Of a DNA stretch of 64,000 nt, positions 9,532 through 17,059 are shown in pieces. Every line of letters starts with the position of its first letter. The stretch's first letter is position 1. Origin of the DNA: Streptomyces venezuelae ATCC 10712 (GTDB taxonomy: Bacteria; Actinomycetota; Actinomycetes; Streptomycetales; Streptomycetaceae); contig NZ_CP029197.1 of NCBI RefSeq assembly GCF_008639165.1, forward strand, positions 7,692,001 through 7,756,000. The letters are read 5' to 3'. The position numbers were made by a program, and so were the translations under genes. The notes under the pieces were generated by a model, which was not told the origin of the DNA, made no database searches, and was given only the letters and a program-made list of their open reading frames with translations.

Positions 9532-9813
9532 TCAGACAGGGGACACCTCGTCGTCCAGGAGCTCTTCGAGCAGCTCGGACAGCGAACCCAGGGTCGCGAA
9601 GTTCTCCGTCGTCAGCAGCTCGGGTTCGAGCTCGATGTCGTAGAACGTCTCGAAGGCCAGGGTCAGTTCGATCATCTGGGTCGAGTTCAGCGAGAGGCCC
9701 CCGTTGAACAGCGGGGTCGCCGAGGTCAGTTCGACCTGCTGGTGCGGGAAGATCTCGGCGATCACCTTGCGGAGGTCGTCCTCGATGTCCGCCTGGGTCT
9801 TGCGGTCGCTCAC
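9532..9813 (-). CDS. free-standing carrier protein (PCP/ACP)
   Basis: This 93-aa acyl/peptidyl carrier protein is recognised by its four-helix pattern and the motif GGLSLNSTQMIEL. Ser44 is the predicted phosphopantetheine site. The residue before it is Asn, where most carriers have Asp (DSL). It starts with GTG at 9813, seven bases after the radical SAM gene. The adenylation enzyme, hydrolase and radical SAM enzyme around it suggest that an amino acid is loaded here, modified while bound and then released. It needs a phosphopantetheinyl transferase; an AcpS-like gene lies 5 kb away. Confidence 0.88.
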   Translation of the reverse strand: MSDRKTQADIEDDLRKVIAEIFPHQQVELTSATPLFNGGLSLNSTQMIELTLAFETFYDIELEPELLTTENFATLGSLSELLEELLDDEVSPV

Positions 9814-9820
9814 CCTCGGT

Positions 9821-11368
9821 TCAGCTCCTCTCGGGCGCCGCGGTGCCCTCGTCCTGCGTCGCCGCAGCGGCGCCCTCGTCCGCGGACTTGGGGCGGGTCT
9901 GCAGGAACAGCGGGGTCCGCGGGATGTTCTGGGCGTCCTGGTGGAACGGGTTGCGCTTGTTCTTCAGCGAGAGGTACATGGTGCGGCGGGCGCGCGCCTT
10001 CTCCTCGTCGGAGTAGAAGAGGAACGCGATGTTTCCGGCGTTCTCCCGGCCGACCTCGGTGAGCGTCAGGTCCTCGTCGGTCTCCACCGCGTAACCGCCC
10101 TCGACGAGCCAGTCCACCTCGCGGCGGTACTTCTCGAAGTTGGCGACGTCCGCCTTCTTCACCGAGCCGAAGACCGGGAAGAAGACCATGACGCGGTTCT
10201 CGACCTCGTCCTCGCTGCAGATGCGGCCCTGCTCGATCGGGATGATCCCGGCCTCGACCTCCCGCATCCACCGCTCGACGTCGGTGTGGTTGCGGTAGCT
10301 GCGCTCGCCCATGTAGTTCTCGGCGGCCGGACCGATGCCCAGCGTGTAGCTGGCGCGGTAACCGTTGCCGCCACAGGCGTGGTTGAGGCCGATCTCGCCC
10401 GGGTCGTCGAGACGGGTGAAGAAGTTGATCAGGAGCTGCTTGTCGTAGCCGTAGGCCGCGAGCCCGTCCTTGATCTGCCGGTACTGCTCGCGCTCGATCG
10501 CGCCCGACGGCTTGACGTCGGCGACCTTGCCCGCGCGGATCTGCTGGTCGAGCCGGGTGCCCTCCCACTGGTTGAAGCGGTAGGTCTGCACGAAGCTGGG
10601 GCGCAGCTCGGCGCAGATGCCCTGGAGGTCCTTGGCGAGGACCTCGTCGTCCTGCCCCGGCAGGTTGTACATCAGGTCGAGCGCGAAGGTGCGGATGCCC
10701 GCCTTGCGGATGTTCTCGGCCGTCTGGTGCACCTGGTCGACGGTGGCCTTGATGGTCAGCTTCTTGCGGATCTCCGGGTCGAGCGTCTGGACGCCGAAGG
10801 AGATGCGCGTGATGCCGAGCGACTTCAGCATCTCGATGTAGCCGTCCTTGGAGAGCCCGAGCGGGCTGCCCTCGAGGGAGATGCCGTCGACCTCGCTGAG
10901 GTCGAACTCGCGGTGCACGGCCTCCAGGATGGCGGCCATGGAGTCCTGCTCGAGCGCGGAGGGCGTGCCGCCGCCGAACTGGACGTACTTGATCTTCGTG
11001 CCCTGGAAGTACTTCGAGCGCGCGTTGCGCTCGATCTCCTTCACCATCGCCTGCACGAAGCGCTTCTGGCGCTCGCCCTGGTACTTCGCCGCGGACTCCT
11101 TGAAGCACGCGCAGAAGTTGCAGAACGCCTCGCAGAAGGGGATGTGGAAGTAGAGCAGGATGTCGGTCTGCTCCGGGTGCGACTGGCGGTCCAGGAAGGA
11201 GAAGTACTCCGCCTTCTTCGACTCGTCGTCGAGGGCGTCCTGGAAGGCGCAGATCTTGGGGTAGAACCACGTGACGTTGGTGCGCTTCTCGGGGCTCTCG
11301 AACTCGTCCTTCAGGTAGAAGTTCGAGTCGAGCCCGAGCATGAAGGGGTTCTCGACCTGGGTCGTCAT
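9821..11368 (-). CDS. HemW/HemN-like radical SAM enzyme
   Basis: This is a 515-aa radical S-adenosylmethionine protein. The [4Fe-4S] site is C-x3-C-x2-C in PFCEAFCNFC, followed by a further Cys two residues on. FGGGTPSAL (SAM-binding glycine motif), SFGVQTLD and YNLPGQ are typical of the HemN/HemW superfamily, as is GIGPAAENY near the C-terminal domain. Members with this architecture include coproporphyrinogen dehydrogenases and class C radical SAM methyltransferases of natural-product pathways. The location, between a ferredoxin and a carrier protein in a biosynthetic operon, argues against a haem role. Substrate and reaction are unknown; C-methylation, cyclopropanation or another C-C change on a carrier-bound amino acid is possible. 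The ATG at 11368 has GAGG upstream. Confidence 0.87.
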   Translation of the reverse strand: MTTQVENPFMLGLDSNFYLKDEFESPEKRTNVTWFYPKICAFQDALDDESKKAEYFSFLDRQSHPEQTDILLYFHIPFCEAFCNFCACFKESAAKYQGERQKRFVQAMVKEIERNARSKYFQGTKIKYVQFGGGTPSALEQDSMAAILEAVHREFDLSEVDGISLEGSPLGLSKDGYIEMLKSLGITRISFGVQTLDPEIRKKLTIKATVDQVHQTAENIRKAGIRTFALDLMYNLPGQDDEVLAKDLQGICAELRPSFVQTYRFNQWEGTRLDQQIRAGKVADVKPSGAIEREQYRQIKDGLAAYGYDKQLLINFFTRLDDPGEIGLNHACGGNGYRASYTLGIGPAAENYMGERSYRNHTDVERWMREVEAGIIPIEQGRICSEDEVENRVMVFFPVFGSVKKADVANFEKYRREVDWLVEGGYAVETDEDLTLTEVGRENAGNIAFLFYSDEEKARARRTMYLSLKNKRNPFHQDAQNIPRTPLFLQTRPKSADEGAAAATQDEGTAAPERS

Positions 11369-11390
11369 GACCTCGGCTCCCGTTCTCTGA

Positions 11391-11684
11391 TCAGGAAGGC
11401 TGGCTGGAGGGCTGTCCGTGGGGGCCCCGGCTCTCGTGGAGAACCGGGTACTTGGCACTCATCTCTCCGTTGATCTCGATCCACTGGAGCTTGTCCTCCG
11501 GCAGGTCGACGTCCGCCCAGATGGCCTCGGGCGGGCACTCGGCGACGCACGCGTTGCAGTCGATGCATTCCTCGGGGTTGATGTAGAGCATCTCGGGGCC
11601 CTCGTGGAAACAGCTCACGGGGCAGACGTCCACACAGTCCGTGTACTTGCAGCCGATGCACTCGTCGGTGACGACGTACGCCAT
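11391..11684 (-). CDS. 7Fe/8Fe-type ferredoxin
   Basis: This 97-aa ferredoxin has two clusters of cysteines: C-x2-C-x4-C-x3-CP (CIGCKYTDCVDVCP) and C-x2-C-x3-C (CIDCNACVAECP). The pattern is that of the FdxA-type 3Fe-4S/4Fe-4S proteins. Only 22 bp separate it from the radical SAM gene, and GGAGG precedes its ATG. It most likely supplies electrons for reductive SAM cleavage by that enzyme. A 72-bp gap separates it from the gene upstream. Confidence 0.92.
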   Translation of the reverse strand: MAYVVTDECIGCKYTDCVDVCPVSCFHEGPEMLYINPEECIDCNACVAECPPEAIWADVDLPEDKLQWIEINGEMSAKYPVLHESRGPHGQPSSQPS

Positions 11685-11756
11685 CTTCTCGGTACCTCCG
11701 CGGTCTTCGTTCCCGGCGTCTCCGCCGCGGCTCGTGTCACAGGGGGTGTGACGCCC

Positions 11757-12845
11757 TCACGCGTGGACGGGCGCGACCTCGGTCAGCCGGCGCATCCAGC
11801 CGAAGCGGTCGATCGCCTCGCCCCGGTGGATTCCGTCGAGCAGATCGCGGAAGCGCGCGGTCACCGGACCGGCCTCCTCGGAGGCGAGCCGGTACTCCTC
11901 GCCCTGGTGGCCGAGCGCGGTGACCGGCACCACGCCGGCCCCGGTCCCGGTGGCGAAGACCTCCGTGACGGACCCGTCGGCGATCCCCTTCAGGACCTCC
12001 GCCAGCTCCACCGGCCGCTCGACGACCCGCGTCCCGGAGTCGCGGGCCAACTTGACGACCGAGTCGCGGGTCACGCCGGGCAGCACGGAGCGGTCGAGCG
12101 CCGGCGTGGTCAGGACCCCGTCGATCACGAAGAAGGCGTTGAGGTTCCCGATCTGCTGCACGAAGCGGCCCTGCGGCCCGTCGAGCCACAGCACGTGGTC
12201 GTAGCCGTAGTTGGCGGCGACCTCGCCGGGCACCACGCCCGCCGCCAGCGACCCGGCGTCGTTGACGTCGCCGGTGCCGCCGGGCCAGGCCCGCACGTAG
12301 CCGTCGAGCGTCATCGCCCGGACCGGCTTCCCCGCCGCCGCGGCGGGGTCCGCCACGGACGCGAGGACGTAGAAGAGCACGTCGTCGGCGGGGGAGGGGG
12401 TGAGCCCGGTGCCGTCGGCGGCGAGCACCGCGCGCAGCTGCAGGGCCGCGCCCGGCGTCCCGGGCAGCCACGCCTGGTCGAGCTCGACCAGGGCCCGTAC
12501 GGAGGTCCACACCCGGTCGAAGTCGACCTGGGGCAGCGCCAGTCGGCGGGCACCGTTGTTGAGCCGCTTGATGTGGCTGTCGGGGCGGAACACGGCGATC
12601 GTGCCGTCCGCCATCCGGTACGCCGTGAACGCGTCCACGACCGTCTGGCCGGCGAGCACGGCGCCGGCCGTGGGCCGGAGCGCCGGGATCGCGTCCCGGT
12701 CGGCCACCGTCAGACCCTGCCACGTGCGGCGCTTACCGGTCCGCATGAAGAAGGCGTGATCGGTGAGGACCGGCGCGGCAGACCCGTCCGCCTCCGGCCG
12801 CGGGCGGGGGGTGGCGGTGGGTGTGACCACCAGTTCGTTGCTCAT
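11757..12845 (-). CDS. degenerate class IV aminotransferase lacking the PLP lysine
   Basis: The 362-aa protein aligns along its length with branched-chain aminotransferases, including the two intact ones in this window. The motifs VVDAFTAYR, FRPDSHIKRL and RFGWMRRL are recognisable. At the site where the relatives read GTG-x2-K-C-x-GNY it reads GTGDVNDAGSL: the Schiff-base Lys is Asn and the active-site Tyr is Leu. In the motif VEELGGMN the Glu that contacts the pyridine nitrogen is Gln (VQQIGNLN). With three PLP residues lost it should not transaminate. It may bind a keto acid or act as a partner subunit of the intact paralogue five genes upstream, or have a new PLP-independent activity. Its start overlaps the ATP-grasp stop (ATGA). 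Confidence 0.85.
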   Translation of the reverse strand: MSNELVVTPTATPRPRPEADGSAAPVLTDHAFFMRTGKRRTWQGLTVADRDAIPALRPTAGAVLAGQTVVDAFTAYRMADGTIAVFRPDSHIKRLNNGARRLALPQVDFDRVWTSVRALVELDQAWLPGTPGAALQLRAVLAADGTGLTPSPADDVLFYVLASVADPAAAAGKPVRAMTLDGYVRAWPGGTGDVNDAGSLAAGVVPGEVAANYGYDHVLWLDGPQGRFVQQIGNLNAFFVIDGVLTTPALDRSVLPGVTRDSVVKLARDSGTRVVERPVELAEVLKGIADGSVTEVFATGTGAGVVPVTALGHQGEEYRLASEEAGPVTARFRDLLDGIHRGEAIDRFGWMRRLTEVAPVHA

Positions 12846-14080
12846 GCGCGGACACCTTCCTTGTCCTTGAGGTCGACGCCCTCGACGTCGACCTTGACGT
12901 CACCGATGACCGAGGCGACTAGATGTCCGACCTGGTCGAGGGTTCCCTCGAAGTGGATACGGGCGACCCGGTTGCTGAAGATGTCGTCCGGGTCGAGAAC
13001 CGCGCCCGGCTCCGCCTCCGGGACGAGGTCACGGAACTCGGGGGCCGCGGTGAACGGCTCGGCGCCCGAGAGCGTCCCGGCGTACCGCCCCGGCCGGTCC
13101 GTGGTGACGAACGCCAGGCCCGCGCTCACCGGGGAGAGCGGACCCGGTTCGTGCCGCAGCCCCCGGGCGGCGTCCGCCGCCGCGGCGCACAGATCCACCC
13201 CCGGTCCGGCGAGCACGAGTTCGGGGATGTTGTCACCGGCGAGCCGGGCGCCGACCTCGATCAGCACCGGCCCCCGGTCGCGGTCGATCCGGGTCTCGAT
13301 GTGGAACGGCCCCACCGACAGCTCGAAGGCCTTCACGACCCGCCGGGCGAAGTCCTCCAGGACCGCCCCGTGCGGCGACCGCTCCGGGGCGGTGGCGATG
13401 TGACCCATCTCGAAGAAGTCGGGCTCCGCCGAGAGGAACTTGGTGGTGACGCTCGCGAGATGCGGACCGGCGGCGTCCACCCAGCCGTCCAGGGAGAACT
13501 CCGGCCCCTCGACGTACTCCTCGACCAGGGCGGCCCGGCGCGGACGGGGGTGGAACTTCACCTCGCCCGGGCCGTGCACGGCCGCACAGGCCCGCGCGTA
13601 CTCCTCCTCGTCACGGCAGAGGCTCACCATCAGGCTGCCCCCGCAGTCGACGGGCTTCACCACCACCGGGAAGGGCAGTGGGCAGGTGCCCGCCGCGCCC
13701 GGCTCCACGAGCACCGAACGCGGGAAGGCGACACCCCGCTCGGCGCACCACCGGCGCATCACGTCCTTCTGCCGCACCGCCTCGGCGGCGTCCGCGCCGA
13801 GCGCGGGAAGCCCCAGCGCCCGCGCGAGCTCGGCACTCTCCGGGACGACGTACTCGAAGCCGGCGACGACCCCGGTGGGCGTGACCCCGGACTCCTCGAC
13901 GAGGCGGAGCAGCTCCGGCACCCCCCGCTCGGGATGCCAGTCGACGACCGTGGCACCCGCCGTGACCTCCGGCGGAAGCAGCTCGGGGAACTGGGTGGGG
14001 ATCAGACACGGAATCCCGGACTCCACCACCCGGGCGGCGAGGCGGACCCCCGCCGACAGGGGCTGGACGACGATCAGCAC
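12842..14080 (-). CDS. ATP-grasp carboxylate-amine ligase
   Basis: This 412-aa protein has the order of an ATP-grasp enzyme: an N-terminal preATP domain, a lysine-containing strand PFPVVVKPVDCGGS, an adenine-binding VEEYVEGPEFSLDG segment and the metal-binding FHIETRID...VLIEVGARLAGDN. It should couple a carboxylate to an amine through an acyl phosphate, as in L-amino acid ligases such as BacD. Together with an MFS transporter, an aminotransferase and a BacA-like protein it recalls the bacilysin operon. The substrates cannot be read from the sequence. It overlaps the acyltransferase gene by 7 bp and the pseudo-aminotransferase gene by 4 bp. Confidence 0.87.
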   Translation of the reverse strand: MLIVVQPLSAGVRLAARVVESGIPCLIPTQFPELLPPEVTAGATVVDWHPERGVPELLRLVEESGVTPTGVVAGFEYVVPESAELARALGLPALGADAAEAVRQKDVMRRWCAERGVAFPRSVLVEPGAAGTCPLPFPVVVKPVDCGGSLMVSLCRDEEEYARACAAVHGPGEVKFHPRPRRAALVEEYVEGPEFSLDGWVDAAGPHLASVTTKFLSAEPDFFEMGHIATAPERSPHGAVLEDFARRVVKAFELSVGPFHIETRIDRDRGPVLIEVGARLAGDNIPELVLAGPGVDLCAAAADAARGLRHEPGPLSPVSAGLAFVTTDRPGRYAGTLSGAEPFTAAPEFRDLVPEAEPGAVLDPDDIFSNRVARIHFEGTLDQVGHLVASVIGDVKVDVEGVDLKDKEGVRA

Positions 14081-15231
14081 GGCAGGACCTCCGACGACGC
14101 TCCGGCGAGGAACCGCTCGTCGTCCCCGAGGAAGCCCCAGTCGGGCGCGGGGACGGGCAGCGGCCGGTCCGGACGGGACATGAACAGGGTGCGGCGCGCG
14201 TGGAGTTCGGCGCCCCGGAGCGACTTCGCCCGGTACGAGGTGACCCCGAGGTGGACGGCGTCGAGCCCGCGCTCCATGACGAGCCGCAGCGGGCCGTACA
14301 CCGTGGCCTCGAAGTACTCGCCCGAGGTGCCGTGCCCGGCCGCGTAGTCACAGCCGAAGACGCGCATGTGCAGCGTCCGGCCGTGGACGATGCCGAGGGC
14401 GAAGGCCGCCGGACGGTCCTCGGTGTCGAGCACCTCGGTGATCACGACCTCGCCGCCGCTCCCGCCCGTACCGCCGCCGAGGCTCAGGCAGCGGCGCAGA
14501 TAGCGGATCGCGCCCTCCTCGCTCAGCTCCTCGCCGTGCCGCGCCTGCACCTGCACGACGAGCGGCGCGTACCGCTCCAGGTCCGCCGGATCGGCTGCCA
14601 CCGTCCGGGAACGGTAGCCGCCCGCGGCGAGCCGCTTCAGGTCACGGCGCACGAGGGAGCGGCGTGAGGCGGGCAGCGCCGCCACGTGCGCGTCGAAGTC
14701 CGCGCCGCGCGGCCGGACCACCGCCGTCGGCAGACAGGGCGTGGCGACGGTGGCGACGCCGGGCAGTCCGGCCAGCGCACGGGCCTCCTCCTCCGGCAGG
14801 TACCACCAGGAGACGTGCCCGGCGCCCCGCTCCTCCGCCCGTTCCAGGAGACGGTCGCAGAGGGCGGACAGGAGCCGGGTGCGGTCCGCGTCCGACAGGG
14901 CGGGGCTGAGCAGCACCCGGTTGTCGTAGCCGGTGCGCGAGCCCGCGAGGACCTGGACCTCCGGGGTGTACCCGAGGAGGGTGGTCTCGTTGTAGAGCGG
15001 GTTGCTGTCGCCGCCGGAGGCCGTGTGGAAGGGCACGAGCCCGCCCGTCTGGCCGCTGGTCTCGTCCTGGCCGACGAGATACGCCGTCGTGAAGCCGCGG
15101 TCGCCCTCCTGGGAGACCGTCCAGCGCCGGGACGAGTAGAAGCCGCCCTCGTCGAGCCAGGGTTCGTCGGTTCCGGAGGGGTCGAGGTGGGACCGCTCTC
15201 CCACCACGAAGGGTGTCAGCGTGCCTGCCAT
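14074..15231 (-). CDS. FemAB/GNAT-like acyltransferase
   Basis: The 385-aa protein resembles the actinobacterial GNAT/FemAB-like proteins annotated as peptidoglycan-related acyltransferases. It has the Arg-rich LPASRRSLVRRDLKRL segment, then QARHGEELSEE, and a second GNAT half containing EYFEATVYGPL and GLDAVHLG. Such enzymes move an acyl or aminoacyl group to an amine; some FemX-like enzymes use aminoacyl-tRNA as donor. Here it may add a second amino acid or an acyl cap to the product. ATG at 15231 gives a 16-bp overlap with the MFS gene. The donor and acceptor are unknown. Confidence 0.72.
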   Translation of the reverse strand: MAGTLTPFVVGERSHLDPSGTDEPWLDEGGFYSSRRWTVSQEGDRGFTTAYLVGQDETSGQTGGLVPFHTASGGDSNPLYNETTLLGYTPEVQVLAGSRTGYDNRVLLSPALSDADRTRLLSALCDRLLERAEERGAGHVSWWYLPEEEARALAGLPGVATVATPCLPTAVVRPRGADFDAHVAALPASRRSLVRRDLKRLAAGGYRSRTVAADPADLERYAPLVVQVQARHGEELSEEGAIRYLRRCLSLGGGTGGSGGEVVITEVLDTEDRPAAFALGIVHGRTLHMRVFGCDYAAGHGTSGEYFEATVYGPLRLVMERGLDAVHLGVTSYRAKSLRGAELHARRTLFMSRPDRPLPVPAPDWGFLGDDERFLAGASSEVLPC

Positions 15232-16475
15232 GCCTCGTCCTGCCTCTCGGTCGTGTACGTCCCCCGGGCCAGCACCCAGGTGGCGACCACGCTCAGCACC
15301 GCGACGAGCGTGGCGGCCGTCGGGGCCGAGGTGAACAGCAGCAGGAGGGCGGCGGCGCCCGCGCCGATCGGGATGGTCCCGAAGGCGAACGTCCGGTACA
15401 CCGCGTTCACCCGGCCCAGCATCCCCTCGGGCGACACGAGTTGACGTCGCGTCAGTGAGTGGACGTTGTAGAAGGCCATGGCCGCCCCGTACACGAGCAT
15501 GCTCGCGAAGAAGGCCGCCGCGCCCCAGACGCCGAAGTCGAGGGACCACAGGGCCGCGAGCAGCGCGGCCTGGGAGACGAGCAGGGCCCAGACCCAGGAC
15601 CGGGCGCCGTCCCCGCCGCCGTAGCGCGCGGTGGCCCGGGCGCCGATCACGCTGCCGACGCCGGCGGCGCTGAACCCGAAGCCGAGGAAGGCGACGGAGT
15701 GGTCCGTCTCCTGCACGACGGCGATGAACAGGACGCTCAGGGCCACCTGTTCGGCCAGGTTGAACAGGGAACCGGCCGCGACCAGGCGGCGCAGCGGGTC
15801 GGAGGCCGCCACGGCCTTGAACCCGGCGCGGATGGAGGCGTTGTCCCGGGTGGCCCGGTTCCGCGAGGGCTTCGGGCGGGCCCGTAGCGCCGCCCCGCCG
15901 AACAGGTACGACACGGCGTCCAGGGCGACCGCGAGGCCCGGCCCGAGGCCGGAGACGACCAGACCGCCGACCGCGGGCCCCGCCGTCTGCGAGACCGCGT
16001 TGACCGCCGCCAGCTGGCCGTTGGCCCGCGTCAGGTCATCGGTGTCGACCGTGTCCGGCACGTAGGCGAGCAGGGCCGTGTCGAACAGGGCGGTGAACGC
16101 GCCGAGCAGCACCGCCGCGGCGAACAGGATCGCGTAGTTCAGCCAGGCCGCGGCGGCCAGCGTCACCACGAGGAACAGGACGGCCGCGCGCGCGAAATGG
16201 GACGCGTAGAGCAGCGGGGCCCGGTCCCGCAGATCCGCGAGCCGGCCCGCGAACGGGGTCACGAGCAGGACGGGCACGAACTGCGCGCCGCTCAGCAGCG
16301 CGATCTGCGAGGGGGACGCCTCCAGATCGGCGGCCGCCAGGACGGGCAGGGCGACCAGGGTCAGCTGGGAACCGGCCGAGGACACGGCCTCGCTCGCCAT
16401 CAGAGCGCGGAACGCGGCCGGAAGCCCGCGGCGCCCGCCCGGTGGTGCGTCGTTCTTCGGTGCCGCCTTGCGCAT
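15216..16475 (-). CDS. MFS exporter
   Basis: This 419-aa major facilitator protein has about 10-12 hydrophobic segments, the loop motif GRLADLRDRAP between helices 2 and 3, and a long basic cytoplasmic loop in the middle. It matches the MFS_3-like drug-efflux branch common in biosynthetic operons. It likely exports the product of this operon, and may give self-protection, as BacE does in bacilysin producers. The start at 16475 overlaps the preceding TGA (TGATG). Confidence 0.85.
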   Translation of the reverse strand: MRKAAPKNDAPPGGRRGLPAAFRALMASEAVSSAGSQLTLVALPVLAAADLEASPSQIALLSGAQFVPVLLVTPFAGRLADLRDRAPLLYASHFARAAVLFLVVTLAAAAWLNYAILFAAAVLLGAFTALFDTALLAYVPDTVDTDDLTRANGQLAAVNAVSQTAGPAVGGLVVSGLGPGLAVALDAVSYLFGGAALRARPKPSRNRATRDNASIRAGFKAVAASDPLRRLVAAGSLFNLAEQVALSVLFIAVVQETDHSVAFLGFGFSAAGVGSVIGARATARYGGGDGARSWVWALLVSQAALLAALWSLDFGVWGAAAFFASMLVYGAAMAFYNVHSLTRRQLVSPEGMLGRVNAVYRTFAFGTIPIGAGAAALLLLFTSAPTAATLVAVLSVVATWVLARGTYTTERQDEAWQAR

Positions 16476-17059
16476 CACACCGTCCCGGCGGCGGAGCCGG
16501 TGGCGGTCCTGCCCACGTGCAGGGTGAACACCATCGGGACCGGCCCGAAGTTCTCCAGGACCCGCAGCCCCTCGGCCTGGGCGGCCCGGGACGTGGTCAC
16601 ACAGGCGTCGAACTCGCCGGCCGCGCACAGGGCGGCGGCCCGGGAGTTGCTGCTCGCCGTGGTCACCGTCCCCCGGTCGGCCACCAGGGAGCTGGGCGCC
16701 GCGTGGGAGACGATCGTGCGGACCTCGACCCCTTCGGACCGGCCCGCGAGGACCATGTCGTGGGTGTCCAGGATGAAGCTGTCGACCATCTCGAGACGGT
16801 GCAGGTTGCCGAAGACGAGGTCGTGCAGCTTGGGGTAGACGGCGCAGGCGAGTATCGCCTCGCTGCCGTCGAAGCCCATCGCGTCGAGCCCGTCCTCCAC
16901 CTCGGAGTGGAGCAGGACCGTGCCGTTGACCCCGCGCTCGGCGAACCAGTGGTGCGCGGCCTTCTCCAGATTGGTGCCGGAGGGGCCGAGGGTGTGGATT
17001 CTGGTGACTCCCGACAGCGTGCCGTCCCGGTCGGCCTTCAGCGCCGTGCTGTCGTTCAT
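16475..17059 (-). CDS. prephenate dehydratase-fold protein, BacA-like
   Basis: The 194-aa protein contains only a PDT-type periplasmic-binding fold: TLGPSGTNLEKAA at the N-terminus, SEAILACAVYP in the middle, and SSNSRAAALCAAGEFDACVTTSRAA matching the second lobe. The regulatory ACT domain is absent. The TRF motif that is catalytic in true prephenate dehydratases is also absent. Both features are shared, as far as I recall, with BacA/SalX/AerD prephenate decarboxylases that open routes to non-aromatic cyclohexenyl amino acids. A prephenate-derived keto acid followed by the adjacent aminotransferase is a reasonable model, but no BacB- or BacC-like genes are present. It overlaps the aminotransferase gene (ATGA). 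Confidence 0.68.
   Translation of the reverse strand: MNDSTALKADRDGTLSGVTRIHTLGPSGTNLEKAAHHWFAERGVNGTVLLHSEVEDGLDAMGFDGSEAILACAVYPKLHDLVFGNLHRLEMVDSFILDTHDMVLAGRSEGVEVRTIVSHAAPSSLVADRGTVTTASSNSRAAALCAAGEFDACVTTSRAAQAEGLRVLENFGPVPMVFTLHVGRTATGSAAGTV

Noticed and set aside
7228..10062. Long plus-strand open frame of 944 codons across the A domain, hydrolase and carrier genes
   Set aside because: It is antisense to well-supported genes with catalytic motifs and has no recognisable domain.
11735..11751. Small GTCACA...TGTGAC inverted repeat between ferredoxin and pseudo-aminotransferase
   Set aside because: The arms are only 6 bp with no other terminator or operator feature, and the operon seems to continue across it.
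16475..17059. Calling the PDT-fold protein a prephenate dehydratase (PheA)
   Set aside because: It lacks the TRF motif and the ACT domain, and it sits in a biosynthetic operon.
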